Positions 8,794 to 18,775 of a DNA stretch of 64,000 nucleotides are shown here, piece by piece. Positions within the stretch are counted from its first letter, which is position 1. Every line of letters begins with the position of its first letter. The position numbers were made by a program, and so were the translations under genes. Source of the DNA: Candidatus Krumholzibacteriota bacterium (GTDB taxonomy: Bacteria > Krumholzibacteriota > Krumholzibacteriia > Krumholzibacteriales > Krumholzibacteriaceae); NCBI GenBank assembly GCA_030609325.1, contig JAUWCL010000008.1, positions 1-64,000 on the forward strand. The letters run 5' to 3'. The notes beneath the pieces are model-generated. The model was given only the letters and a program-made list of their open reading frames with translations. It made no database searches and was not told the origin of the DNA.

Positions 8794-10764
8794 ATGGAAC
8801 AGAGCAAGGGCACCGGCAAACTCCCGGCGAATGCATACCGGATACTTGAGCCGGGCGAGAAGTATATCCCCTACGTTCCCACCGGGAAAACAATCCCAGA
8901 GATCACGACGCGCTCGGTGGCGCTCGGCCTTGTAATGGCCGTACTCTTCACCGCGGCCGCCGCGTATCTCGGTCTGAAGATAGGCCAGGTCTTCGAGGCC
9001 GCGATCCCTATCTCGATCCTCGCCGTCGGTATCGGCGGGCTGTTCGCCAGACGCTCGACGATCCTCGAGAACGTGATCATACAGTCGATCGGCTCGGCGT
9101 CCGGGGTGGTCGTGGCCGGCATGATATTCACCCTGCCGGCGATTTTCATCCTCGATCTCGAGTTGAAGTTCTACCAGACGTTCATTGCCGCGATGCTCGG
9201 CGGATTCCTCGGCATCCTCTTCATCGTCCCGCTGAGGCGCTACTTCGTCAAGGAGCAGCACGGTCAGCTGCCGTTCCCCGAGGGAACGGCGATCACAGAG
9301 GTGCTCGTAACGGGCGAGGTGGGCGGAGAGCAGGCCAAGGTGCTGATCAAGGCCGCGGTCATCGCCGGGCTGTACGATTTCTGCATTGCTACCTTCGGGC
9401 TCTGGCGCGAGGTCATCTCGACCCGCGTCCTGCCCCCGCTCGCGGTGGTGGCGGACAAGGCCAAGCTTGTGGTAAAGGTCAACGCCGGGGCGGCGGTGAT
9501 GGGCCTCGGGTATATCATCGGCCTGCGGTACGCGACGATCATCGCCGCGGGAAGTTTTCTCTCGTGGCTTGTCTTCATACCGGCGATCTACTATTTAGGG
9601 CAGCACATCGGCGCGCCCCTGGCGCCCGGCGAGATCCCGATCGCCGACATGACCCCCGAGCTGATCTTCACGAACTACGTCCGTCACATCGGCATAGGCG
9701 GCATAGCCGTCGCCGGTATCATAGGGATCATCAAGAACATCAAGATCATCGTCTCTTCGTTCAGCGTCGGTATAAAGCAGATGTTCGCCGGCAAGGGACA
9801 TGCCGAGGAGCAGACGGAGCGTGTCGATACCGACATGCCGATGTCGTCGGTCGTCTTTCTGCTGACGGTCTCCCTGCTCGCCGTGCTCCTCTTCTTCGGA
9901 TTCGGCGTTGTCGACTCCTGGAAGATGGCTCTCATCTCGCTTGCCGTAGTGACCGTGATCAGTTTCCTCTTCACCACCGTCGCGGCCAGGGCGATCGCGA
10001 TCGTCGGTGTCAATCCCGTTTCGGGCATGACCCTGATGACGCTGATACTCTCCAGCGTAATACTGGTGAAGGCGGGCCTGTCCGGGCCGTCGGGGATGGT
10101 TGCCGCGCTGATCATCGGCGGGGTCGTCTGTACGGCGCTCTCCACGGCGGGAGCGTTCATCAGCGACCTCAAGGTCGGATACTGGCTCGGTTCGACACCG
10201 AAGAAACAGGAGCAGTACAAGTTCCTCGGCATCCTTGTCGCCGCGGTGAGTGTTACCGGCGTGATCCTGCTGCTCAACAAGGTATATGGTTTCACGGGCG
10301 AGGGATCCCTCGCCGCGCCTCAGGCGAACGCCATGGCCGCAGTCATCAAGACCCTTATGTCAGACGCCAGTGCTCCGTGGGGCCTCTATATCGCCGGCGG
10401 ATTCATGGCCATCATCCTCGAGTTCCTCAAGATATCGCCCCTGGCATTCGCGCTCGGCATGTACCTGCCGATACAGCTGAACACGCCGATCCTCGTCGGG
10501 GGGATCGTATCCCACTTCGTCATCAAGAGCAGCAGCGATCCCGACGTGAGCACGAGGCGCAAGGAGCGCGGTACGCTCATCGCTTCCGGATTCATCGCCG
10601 GCGGCGCCCTGATGGGAGTCGTCAGCGCGCTTATCGCACTGCCCGGATGGGACAGGGTGCTCCACACGGGACTGGGAGAGACCTGGTTCGGAGAGTTGCT
10701 CAGCGTGATCCTCTTCACGGGTCTCTGCCTGTATGTCTACTGGGATTCCAGGAGGGCCGCGTAG
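8794..10764 (+). CDS. OPT family oligopeptide transporter
   Basis: Typical OPT sequence (ITTRSVALGLVMAVLFTAAAAYLGLKIGQVFEAAIPISI..., GQLPFPEGTAITEVL); AAGGAGG upstream of ATG 8794. Confidence 0.88.
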   Translation: MEQSKGTGKLPANAYRILEPGEKYIPYVPTGKTIPEITTRSVALGLVMAVLFTAAAAYLGLKIGQVFEAAIPISILAVGIGGLFARRSTILENVIIQSIGSASGVVVAGMIFTLPAIFILDLELKFYQTFIAAMLGGFLGILFIVPLRRYFVKEQHGQLPFPEGTAITEVLVTGEVGGEQAKVLIKAAVIAGLYDFCIATFGLWREVISTRVLPPLAVVADKAKLVVKVNAGAAVMGLGYIIGLRYATIIAAGSFLSWLVFIPAIYYLGQHIGAPLAPGEIPIADMTPELIFTNYVRHIGIGGIAVAGIIGIIKNIKIIVSSFSVGIKQMFAGKGHAEEQTERVDTDMPMSSVVFLLTVSLLAVLLFFGFGVVDSWKMALISLAVVTVISFLFTTVAARAIAIVGVNPVSGMTLMTLILSSVILVKAGLSGPSGMVAALIIGGVVCTALSTAGAFISDLKVGYWLGSTPKKQEQYKFLGILVAAVSVTGVILLLNKVYGFTGEGSLAAPQANAMAAVIKTLMSDASAPWGLYIAGGFMAIILEFLKISPLAFALGMYLPIQLNTPILVGGIVSHFVIKSSSDPDVSTRRKERGTLIASGFIAGGALMGVVSALIALPGWDRVLHTGLGETWFGELLSVILFTGLCLYVYWDSRRAA

Positions 10765-10828
10765 GACCGGTGGGCCGGGCCGGCCGGTCATGACCGGCCG
10801 GCGGACCTTATGAGATATTAAGAGGGAT

Positions 10829-11656
10829 GTGACCGTGGCCGGACCTCTTGCCAGGATGATATATGCCGTTGACCGTATCCTTCCCGGACCCAGGGTCGGC
10901 GGCAGGGGTTCGCACGAGGCTTACGCCGAGTGGGAATACGGCATCGGGAAATCCCTTCTGGACGAATACTCGGACTGGTTCGGCTCCCTCGAGGGAAAGA
11001 GGGTGCTGGACATCGGGTGCGGCCTCGGCGGAAAATCTGTCGCCTATGCCGAGGAGGGCGCTGCGGTGACGGGCGTCGATCTCGATCCCGTTTACGCCGC
11101 CGGAGCCCTCGAGTACGCCGGGAGGAGGGGAAGTCCGATAGACGTCGTCACGGGCGACGCGGCAGTTCTTCCTTTCCGCGAAGGCTCTTTCGACATCGTC
11201 ATCGCGAACGACTCGATGGAGCATTTCGCCAGGCCCGCCCCGGCGCTGGAGGAGTTTGCCAGGGTGACGCGGGCCGGAGGGCTCGTCTTCCTTTTCTTCA
11301 CCCCGTGGGGCTCTCCGCTGGCATCCCACCTCTACGACTATATCCACACCCCGTGGTGCCATCTGCTCTACAGCGAGAATATGCTCGAGCAGCTCCTCGA
11401 GCTCTCGCTCGAGCGGTGCGGGGACCGGGATCCTTCGGAAGAGGCGGCGAGGATGATCGAAGACTACCGCAGCTCGAACAACAGGATCGACGTGGCCGGC
11501 TACCGCCGGATCCTCGAAGGGGTCGCGTCGCTCGAAACTGTCTTCGAGGAGCTCAAACCGCCGCGATTCGGATTTCTCAGACCCCTGACGTCCATTCCCC
11601 GGTTCGGGGAACTCTTTACCGGAACGGTGGCGGTGGTTTTGCGTAAAAAGGGATGA
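10829..11656 (+). CDS. Class I SAM-dependent methyltransferase
   Basis: 275 aa; VLDIGCGLGGKSVAYAEEGAAVTGVDLDP motif I, FDIVIANDSMEHF motif; GTG start. Confidence 0.85.
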   Translation: MTVAGPLARMIYAVDRILPGPRVGGRGSHEAYAEWEYGIGKSLLDEYSDWFGSLEGKRVLDIGCGLGGKSVAYAEEGAAVTGVDLDPVYAAGALEYAGRRGSPIDVVTGDAAVLPFREGSFDIVIANDSMEHFARPAPALEEFARVTRAGGLVFLFFTPWGSPLASHLYDYIHTPWCHLLYSENMLEQLLELSLERCGDRDPSEEAARMIEDYRSSNNRIDVAGYRRILEGVASLETVFEELKPPRFGFLRPLTSIPRFGELFTGTVAVVLRKKG

Positions 11657-11753
11657 TCTACGAGGTGGCTGGCGGGGCATTCCGTCTTGACGGAGCATAC
11701 CTGCTGATGTAACTTCCACAGGCGTCCCGCACTGCGGGGACGAAACGAAAAAC

Positions 11754-12950
11754 ATGATGAGACGCATATATTTCGCATACGCTCTGATCGCAGCCGTCGC
11801 CGTCCTGGCGCTGTCGGCCGGCTGCGGGACCGACGCCGAAGGACCGGTCACAAGGCCTTTCCATGAATCGGGCTGGTACAGCCCCCATGCGGGCGATACG
11901 GAGAGGTACGTCGATATGCTCCGCAGTGTCTCGATGATCGAGATCCCTTACGGGATCGGACACAGCTCGATCCTCAAGCTCGGCGAGATCAAGGGTGTCC
12001 GCTATACTAACCTGCTGATGCAGTTCAGCTATGACTCCCTCGTAAACTACGAGGGGATGACGGTCGATTCGGTGGTCCTCGACCTGCCGGTGGTCACCGT
12101 TCAGGACACGCTCTTCCACCTCGGTGTGACCTTCAACGAGCTGCTCGAAGATTTCTCCGAGGACGACACGATAACGTTGCCGCCGATGTACGACCCCGAT
12201 CCGATACAGGGAGCGCTCGGGGAGACGATCAGGGATATCAGCTTCGAAAGGACCGAGTTCAGCATCGACAGGACGATAGTCCAGGAGTGGGTGGACGGGA
12301 CCGCGGACCCGTGGACGCACGGAATATCGATCAATTGGGCCTACATACCCGATAGCCTCGGCCTCATCGAGATGTACGCGCAGGATTACGGCACCAACCC
12401 GCCGGTCCTGAGGGTTCTGTTCGACGGAGGCACCGAGGTGATATTGCCGGTCGTCTCGGACTACGCGATTACGGAGGACCGCATCACGGCTCTTGCCGCC
12501 GCGGGAGGGACCGCGCGCAGGTTATACTTCGAATTCGACCTGGACGGGGTGCCCGAGCTGGCCACGCTGAACTACTCGGCGCTCGTCTTCCACACGGACG
12601 GTTCGTCGGGACTCGGGGCGACCTACAGCGAGATGCTCATCGGGGCCCCGACCGATTTCCAGTACGACCTCTATGCGCCTAAGGCATCCGATCCGGACTC
12701 TATCGATATACTCATCTCGAGGAGCCTGCTGCCGGTCACGATAGACGCGAAGATCAAGATCCCGCTGGGACAGTACACGATCGAAGTCCTGAACGGAACG
12801 CGCGTGAACACAGGCCTCGTCCTGAAGTCCACCCTCGAGACCACGAGGGTCCAGATTCTGGCGATATACGATGCCGCCGCCGGTGATTCCCTCAGGCCGT
12901 ACATCGAGGTCATCTACACGATGCCGACCGATTTCCAGGGGGAGCGATGA
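11754..12950 (+). CDS. Predicted secreted lipoprotein, DNRLRE-like beta-rich
   Basis: 398 aa; signal ending LALSAGCG (lipobox); FSIDRTIVQEWVDGTADPWTHGISI and RPYIEVIYT resemble DNRLRE-type domains. Confidence 0.6.
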   Translation: MMRRIYFAYALIAAVAVLALSAGCGTDAEGPVTRPFHESGWYSPHAGDTERYVDMLRSVSMIEIPYGIGHSSILKLGEIKGVRYTNLLMQFSYDSLVNYEGMTVDSVVLDLPVVTVQDTLFHLGVTFNELLEDFSEDDTITLPPMYDPDPIQGALGETIRDISFERTEFSIDRTIVQEWVDGTADPWTHGISINWAYIPDSLGLIEMYAQDYGTNPPVLRVLFDGGTEVILPVVSDYAITEDRITALAAAGGTARRLYFEFDLDGVPELATLNYSALVFHTDGSSGLGATYSEMLIGAPTDFQYDLYAPKASDPDSIDILISRSLLPVTIDAKIKIPLGQYTIEVLNGTRVNTGLVLKSTLETTRVQILAIYDAAAGDSLRPYIEVIYTMPTDFQGER

Positions 12951-14146
12951 GAACCGCCGCCGCAGCCGCCATCCTCGTCCTGCTTCTTCCCTGCGGGGCG
13001 AAGGCGCAGTCGATCTACGGGATAAACTATATCGGCGAGGTGGTCCACATGGGCAGCTCGAAGCATCAGGCCCTCGGCTACTCGGCCGTCGCCGTCCAGG
13101 ACACGAGCAACTCGGTGACGCCCAACCCCGCCTCGACTGCCGACCTGACCATGGTCACTCTGACCGTTCAGCAGCTGCTCAGCGCGAGCAGGGTCTACTA
13201 CCTCGAAGACATCTCGAAGCAAACGCGTTACCAGGTCCCCGCCTTCACCGTCTCCTTTCCGATAGGGAAGGGGCTGGTCCTGACAACGGGATACAGGACG
13301 AGATATTTCGGCAGGGCGGATTTCGCCTACCGGAGGGATATCGAAGGGGCGCCGACGGCATACGAGAACTACAAACTCGACAGCTCGCTCTACACCCTCC
13401 CTGTGATCGTCGCGTGGAAACCGATAAACACTCTCCGGGTCGCCGGCGAGGCGCAGTTCAATCTCGGCTCGGTCGTCGACAGGGTCAACGTCTGGTTCAA
13501 CGACGTGGACTACAGGAACGTCGACTCGAAGAGGCGGAGGAACTACTCCGGCATCTCCTGGGGAGCGTCCCTGCTCTGGGAGGTCCACCCCCGCCTGTGG
13601 CTGGGATGCAATATTGACGGCGCGGTGGATTACCGGGTAGACGAGGTCGTAGAGAATACCACCTCCGTCCTCGATACCTCGATGACGTTCGACTATACAC
13701 TGCCCCTGGCCTGGGATGTGGGGTTCGCAGCGAACGCCTTCGGCAGGTGGTGGCTCTCCTCGTCGTACTGGATGAGGGCGGCCGCAGATCCGACCGGTTT
13801 CCCGCAGCTCGAGGGAAGTGTGGGGAACGAGACGCATATAGGCGTCGGCATCGAGCGCAGGGCGAGCAACGAGGGGCACATTCTCAACCGGATCCCGATC
13901 AGGCTGGGGTTCTATACTGACAAGTGGCACCTCCAGTTCCCGCCGGGACAGGAAGTCAACTCGATCTTCTTCACCGTCGGATCGGCGATACCGCTGGGCA
14001 ACACCCCGGGGGCAATCGACTACACCCTGGAATTCGGGCGGATCGGCTCCAAGGCGGAGAACTTCGTCGAAGAGAATGTCTTCCGGCTGGGACTGAGCTT
14101 CAGCGTAGCCGAACCCTGGTCGAGACGGAAGACCGAGAGACACTGA
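12947..14146 (+). CDS. Predicted outer-membrane beta-barrel protein
   Basis: 399 aa; signal peptide, FadL/OmpP1-like alternating pattern; ATGA overlap with upstream lipoprotein gene. Confidence 0.65.
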   Translation: MRTAAAAAILVLLLPCGAKAQSIYGINYIGEVVHMGSSKHQALGYSAVAVQDTSNSVTPNPASTADLTMVTLTVQQLLSASRVYYLEDISKQTRYQVPAFTVSFPIGKGLVLTTGYRTRYFGRADFAYRRDIEGAPTAYENYKLDSSLYTLPVIVAWKPINTLRVAGEAQFNLGSVVDRVNVWFNDVDYRNVDSKRRRNYSGISWGASLLWEVHPRLWLGCNIDGAVDYRVDEVVENTTSVLDTSMTFDYTLPLAWDVGFAANAFGRWWLSSSYWMRAAADPTGFPQLEGSVGNETHIGVGIERRASNEGHILNRIPIRLGFYTDKWHLQFPPGQEVNSIFFTVGSAIPLGNTPGAIDYTLEFGRIGSKAENFVEENVFRLGLSFSVAEPWSRRKTERH

Positions 14147-14237
14147 CCGGGCCGGTGACGTGCACTCCGTACACCTTTCCCGGAAGGATACCTCTACAGG
14201 AAAGCCGCACCGCGGACGGTCACGGAAGGTGAGCGGG

Positions 14238-14960
14238 ATGAGATCGGCAGTATTCACGATATCAGTCCTTACGGCGGCGGCGATCCTCATCCCGTCAGAT
14301 CTGTCCGCCGGGCAGTCCCCTCAGAAGACCGCGCGATCGCCGGAGCGGACCGCACAGCAGGCCGCCGGCGAGATTCCCCTCTCAAGGCAGCTGGAGGGCC
14401 TCGGGCCGGGGCCGAGGCTGGCCTACCTGCGCCACCTTCTGGCGCAGGGGAGGGCGGACGCCGACGTGATGTTCCAGACGGCCGTCGCATACCACGAGCT
14501 CGGCCGGACCGACTCCGCTCTGCACTATTACGACAGGGCGATCGCGATCGATCCGGGCGATTTCAAGTCTCATGTCAACAAGGGCGTCCTCTACGACGAC
14601 GAGGGCGATTACGCCGGCGCGATCAAGAGTTTCGCGACGGCTGTCACGCTCAATCCGGAAGATGTCCTGGCCCATTCTCATCTCGCGTTTCTTCTTCATC
14701 AGAACGGGGACCACAGGGCGGCATGGAACCATCTGCATGCGGCCCTCGAGATCGATCCGGGCCATCCCCAGCCGCATTTCTACCTCGCCATCTTCTTCTG
14801 GGAAGCGAAAATATACCGGGAGGCGATGAGGGAATGGGAGATGGTCATGGGGCTCGAACCGGACGGATTCCTCGCCGTGAAGGCCCGCGACAACATAGTG
14901 ATACTCCAGAAGGCCCTCGAATCGCCCTCTCCGGAGGGTGGCTGGCAACCCGAACGCTGA
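14238..14960 (+). CDS. TPR repeat protein with signal peptide
   Basis: GRTDSALHYYDRAIAIDPGDFKSHVNKGVLYDDEGDYAGAIKSFATAVTLNPEDVLAHSHLAFLL; internal start chosen because of signal peptide. Confidence 0.8.
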   Translation: MRSAVFTISVLTAAAILIPSDLSAGQSPQKTARSPERTAQQAAGEIPLSRQLEGLGPGPRLAYLRHLLAQGRADADVMFQTAVAYHELGRTDSALHYYDRAIAIDPGDFKSHVNKGVLYDDEGDYAGAIKSFATAVTLNPEDVLAHSHLAFLLHQNGDHRAAWNHLHAALEIDPGHPQPHFYLAIFFWEAKIYREAMREWEMVMGLEPDGFLAVKARDNIVILQKALESPSPEGGWQPER

Positions 14961-14973
14961 TTCAATCTTCATC

Positions 14974-15002
14974 TTGACAGTTCAGGCGGCTTTTTCTAGA
15001 TT
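14974..15002 (+). promoter_or_regulatory. Sigma70-type promoter for TPR lipoprotein gene
   Basis: TTGACA - 17 nt - TAGATT. Confidence 0.6.
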
Positions 15003-15069
15003 AAAGCCGGGTAAGGGATTATTGAAAGGAACTTCGAATACCGACCCCTGTACAGGAAAGGAAGAGATC

Positions 15070-16233
15070 GTGAAAAGACTATTGATTATTATGTTTGTCC
15101 TGGCGATGGCAGCAATGGTGGGATGCTCGTCCGGCGGCGGAAGCGCTGTCGAGACCGATGCGACGGCAAATGTATCAGAATCGACGACCGATTCGCAGGG
15201 ATTCGAGCGCAGCCTCGGACCCGCTGAGATAGCCTACCAGTCGGCAAAGCAGTTCATGTCGGCGGGCAACTATACCGAGGCGATCTCAAACCTCGAAAAA
15301 GCAGTTTCGGTCAAGCCGACCTACCTCGAGGCCTGGTCCGACCTGGGCAGGGCATACACCGACAGGAAAGATTACGAGAGGGGCATCGGCGCATATCAGA
15401 AGGCCCTCGAGCTGTCGCCCGGCAACGAGGCGCTCATCGCATCGATAGGGTACAACTACCTCAACCTCGATGACTTCGACAGCGCCGAGACCTATTACCT
15501 GATGCTGGTCGAGGAGGACACGCTCAACTACAACGGCAACGTCAACCTCGCGTTCATCGCGCAGAGGCGCGACGATAACCGTGGAGCGATAACCTGTTAC
15601 CAACGCGCGCTGCAGTCCAATCCCGGGGACGCGACGACGATGGGTACGCTTGCTTCCCTCTACGACAAGCTCGGCGACAAGGAAAAGAAGTACGAATACC
15701 TGAACATGGCGATAGAGGCCGCTCCGGAGAACCACCAGTTCAAGAAACAGCTGGCAAGGGCGTACTTCAGCGAGAAAGATTACGAGAACGCCATTCCTCT
15801 CTACGAGGCGCTTGTGATGGAGTTCCCCGACGACTCCAACTATCACCAGAGACTCGGATTCGCGCTGTCGCAGACCGACAGGAAGGCCGAGGCCCCGGCT
15901 GAGCTGGAGAAAGCGGTAGAGCTCAACGGCGGCGACGCGTTCACCTACGCGATCCTCGCCAAGATATACAACGAGAACAAGACATACCAGAAGGCGGCCG
16001 ATGCGTCGAAGGCCGGACTCGCCCTCAAGGGCGGCGAGGTCGCGTTCCTCAACTACCAGTGGGGCGAGGCGCTGTCGAAGCTCAACGACTACGAGGGTGC
16101 GATCGCGAAGTTCGAGAAGGTCGCCGGTATGGGCGATCCTCTCTGGTCCGGACCCGCGGCCAAGCAGATCGACCGCCAGCAGAAGCTCATCAAGATCCGG
16201 GAGGCCAAGAAGGAGCAGGAACAGTACGAATAG
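15070..16233 (+). CDS. TPR repeat lipoprotein
   Basis: GTG start; MKRLLIIMFVLAMAAMVGCSSGGG lipobox; about ten TPR units. Confidence 0.85.
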   Translation: MKRLLIIMFVLAMAAMVGCSSGGGSAVETDATANVSESTTDSQGFERSLGPAEIAYQSAKQFMSAGNYTEAISNLEKAVSVKPTYLEAWSDLGRAYTDRKDYERGIGAYQKALELSPGNEALIASIGYNYLNLDDFDSAETYYLMLVEEDTLNYNGNVNLAFIAQRRDDNRGAITCYQRALQSNPGDATTMGTLASLYDKLGDKEKKYEYLNMAIEAAPENHQFKKQLARAYFSEKDYENAIPLYEALVMEFPDDSNYHQRLGFALSQTDRKAEAPAELEKAVELNGGDAFTYAILAKIYNENKTYQKAADASKAGLALKGGEVAFLNYQWGEALSKLNDYEGAIAKFEKVAGMGDPLWSGPAAKQIDRQQKLIKIREAKKEQEQYE

Positions 16234-16272
16234 ATCCATTCCTGACCCTGATATGATCGTTGCTTATTCCGA

Positions 16273-16310
16273 AGCCTCCCCGATGAGCGGGGAGGCTCTG
16301 TCTTTTAAAT
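16273..16310 (+). terminator. Rho-independent terminator
   Basis: AGCCTCCCCG-ATGAG-CGGGGAGGCT perfect 10-bp stem followed by CTGTCTTTT. Confidence 0.85.
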
Positions 16311-16318
16311 AGACGGAG

Positions 16319-16942
16319 GTGAGATCGATGGTCTCTTCCGTGAAGACGCGCAGGCGCCGTCCGGGAGTGCCGTTGGCAGCGCTCATCGTCCTGATGTTTG
16401 CCGCAACGGTTCCCGTTACCGCCGCCGATACCGATGCCGTACTTGCCGAACCAGTCCCCCCGCAGCAGCAGGAAGTCCCGGCCGCCGGGAAAGCGGCAGA
16501 GGAGGGGCCGCAGGTCTTAGACACCCAGAGGGTCGTAATCGTCCTGGACAAGGGCGGCGAGATCGTGATGGAACTCATGCCCAAAGAAGCCCCGCTCGCC
16601 GTCGAGAGATTCACACTCCTGGTGAACGATGGTTTCTACGACGGACTCAAGTTCCACAGGGTCGAGTCGTGGATCATACAGACGGGCAAGAAGGAAACGG
16701 ATCTCGAATCGATCGAGGGCGAGATGTTCTTCCAGGACCTCAAGCACGACAAGGGGATGGTGGGAATGGCTCGCCTCGTCGACGACTACGACTCCGCCAC
16801 CACGCAGTTCTACATCATCAAGGAGTGCAAGGCGGCACTCAACGGCGAATACACGATCTTCGCGTGCGTGGTCAAGGGGATGGACGTCGTTACGAACGTT
16901 AAGAAAGGGGCGAAGATAAAGGAGATCAGGTTCGTGGAATAG
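16319..16942 (+). CDS. Cyclophilin-type peptidyl-prolyl isomerase, exported
   Basis: GGEIVMELMPKEAPLAVERFTLLVNDGFYDGLKFHRV, DYDSATTQFYIIK; N-terminal signal-like region; start may be 16328. Confidence 0.85.
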   Translation: MRSMVSSVKTRRRRPGVPLAALIVLMFAATVPVTAADTDAVLAEPVPPQQQEVPAAGKAAEEGPQVLDTQRVVIVLDKGGEIVMELMPKEAPLAVERFTLLVNDGFYDGLKFHRVESWIIQTGKKETDLESIEGEMFFQDLKHDKGMVGMARLVDDYDSATTQFYIIKECKAALNGEYTIFACVVKGMDVVTNVKKGAKIKEIRFVE

Positions 16943-17022
16943 CCGGCGACGGCGTGTTGCTTTATAAAGTCGTATTTTCGTCTTCCGCCGCGTGTTTCTG
17001 TCCATCAAATGCGGTCCGGCAC

Positions 17023-17054
17023 TTGACCTGAGAGCCCCGTTTCAGGTATATATA
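17023..17054 (+). promoter_or_regulatory. Sigma70-type promoter upstream of rrf2
   Basis: TTGACC - ~18 nt - TATATA. Confidence 0.5.
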
Positions 17055-17093
17055 GGGCTACGAGAGATGTCTTGACCGTAACATGAAGGACGG

Positions 17094-17537
17094 ATGATGC
17101 GTTTTACCGCGATGTTCAGGTACGGCCTCAGGGCGCTGGCTGTCATGTCCGAGAGATACGGACAACAGCCCGTATCGGCCAAGGAGATATCGGAACTGGA
17201 GGATATCTCGCCGAGCTTTCTCGAGCAGCTTCTCGCCCACCTTCGAAGGCATAAAATCATAGTAGGAGTCAGGGGACCGGGAGGCGGCTTCAGGCTGAAG
17301 AGGCCCGCCGAGGAGATATTGATCAGTGATGTCGTCGAAGCGCTCGAAGGCTCGTTCTACGTTTCGAGCTGTCTCAGCGAAGACTGCGAGAATGTACGCG
17401 GGGATCCCTGCGACAGGTTTGACGATTGCGTCGTAGTGCCGATGCTGAAGCGGCTCGAGGGAGATATCTCGAACGTCCTTTCGTCCTATAGTCTGTCCGA
17501 CATCAAGACGTTCTTCGACGAGGAAAAGGCCGGATGA
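17094..17537 (+). CDS. Rrf2 family transcriptional regulator
   Basis: 147 aa; YGLRALAVMSERYG...VSAKEISELEDISPSFLEQLLAHLRRHKIIVGVRGPGGGFRL; Cys cluster CLSEDCENVRGDPC. Confidence 0.92.
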   Translation: MMRFTAMFRYGLRALAVMSERYGQQPVSAKEISELEDISPSFLEQLLAHLRRHKIIVGVRGPGGGFRLKRPAEEILISDVVEALEGSFYVSSCLSEDCENVRGDPCDRFDDCVVVPMLKRLEGDISNVLSSYSLSDIKTFFDEEKAG

Positions 17538-17589
17538 CTTCACGGCAACGACCACTGGTACGATCGCTGCCACCGGGGACAATCAGGAT

Positions 17590-18771
17590 ATGAACGATTC
17601 GAAACGCAGGGTCTATTTCGACCACAATGCCACCACGTACATGCGGGAGGAAGTCATCGAGGCGATGCTTCCCTTCCTGCGCACGAGATTCGGAAACGCG
17701 AGCAGCCTCCATTTCTTCGGCCAGGAGAACAGGGGCGTCATCGACGAGGCCCGCGACCACATCGCCTCCTTCATCGGAGCCGAGCCGGCCGAGGTGATCT
17801 TCACCTCCGGCGGGACTGAGTCGGACAACATGGCGATAAGGGGCGTCGTCAGGGCGCTTCGTGAAAAGGTCCCCGAACCCCACCTGATCACTTCTTCGAT
17901 AGAACATCCCGCCGTGCTGCGGACGTGCGAGTCGCTGGAGAAAGAGGGCGTGAGCGTCACCTGTCTTCCCTGCAGGAAGGACGGCTCTGTCGACGCCGCC
18001 GATATCGAAAAGGCAGTTACCGACCGCACCGTTCTCGTCAGTATCATGATCTCGAACAACGAGACGGGCGTCATCCAGCCTGTAAGGGAGATATCGGGCA
18101 TCGTCAGGCCTCGCGGGATAATCATGCACGTCGACGCCATACAGGGTATGGGGAAGATCCCGGTCGACGTCGGCGAGCTGGGTGTCGACCTCCTCTCGAT
18201 TTCGGCTCACAAGTTCTATGGCCCGAAGGGTATCGGGGCTCTCTACGTCCGGCGCGGCACACCGATCGAGCCGATCTACACCGGCGGGCATCAGGAGGAA
18301 GGGCTCAGGCCCGGTACGGAGAATATCCCCGCCATTGTAGGCTTCGGCGAGGCGTGCAGGCTCTCCGCCGGGCATCTCGAGGAGGAGATGGGAAAGATCG
18401 GCGCTCTCCGCGACAGGCTCCAGGAGGGGATACTCGAGAAGGTTCCCAATGTTCATATCAACGGCGCTGGAGCCCCAAGGGTCCCCAACACGTGTAATGT
18501 AACCGTGCCCGGCATCGATGGCGAGGCTATGTCGCTCAACCTCAGCATGCTCGGTTTCGCGCTCTCGAGCGGCAGCGCCTGCGCGACGGGCGACCCCGAA
18601 CCGAGTCACGTACTGAAAGCGATGGGCCTCGATCCTGCCGAGGCACAGGGCGCGCTCCGGATAAGTCTCGGCATCTGCAACACGGACGAGGACGTCGACA
18701 CGTTCCTGGAGACTTTCCCGGAGGTCGTCGGGAGGCTTCGTGAGCTGTCCCCCATAAAGGGAGAGAACTGA
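17590..18771 (+). CDS. Cysteine desulfurase, NifS/IscS family
   Basis: 393 aa; FDHNATTYMREEV, SAHKFYGPKGIGALYVRRG, LSSGSACATGDPEPSHVL. Confidence 0.93.
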   Translation: MNDSKRRVYFDHNATTYMREEVIEAMLPFLRTRFGNASSLHFFGQENRGVIDEARDHIASFIGAEPAEVIFTSGGTESDNMAIRGVVRALREKVPEPHLITSSIEHPAVLRTCESLEKEGVSVTCLPCRKDGSVDAADIEKAVTDRTVLVSIMISNNETGVIQPVREISGIVRPRGIIMHVDAIQGMGKIPVDVGELGVDLLSISAHKFYGPKGIGALYVRRGTPIEPIYTGGHQEEGLRPGTENIPAIVGFGEACRLSAGHLEEEMGKIGALRDRLQEGILEKVPNVHINGAGAPRVPNTCNVTVPGIDGEAMSLNLSMLGFALSSGSACATGDPEPSHVLKAMGLDPAEAQGALRISLGICNTDEDVDTFLETFPEVVGRLRELSPIKGEN

Positions 18772-18775
18772 TCCC

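Noticed and set aside
9564-10793. 409-aa plus-strand ORF overlapping the OPT transporter
   Set aside because: Out-of-frame shadow, strongly Arg/His-rich
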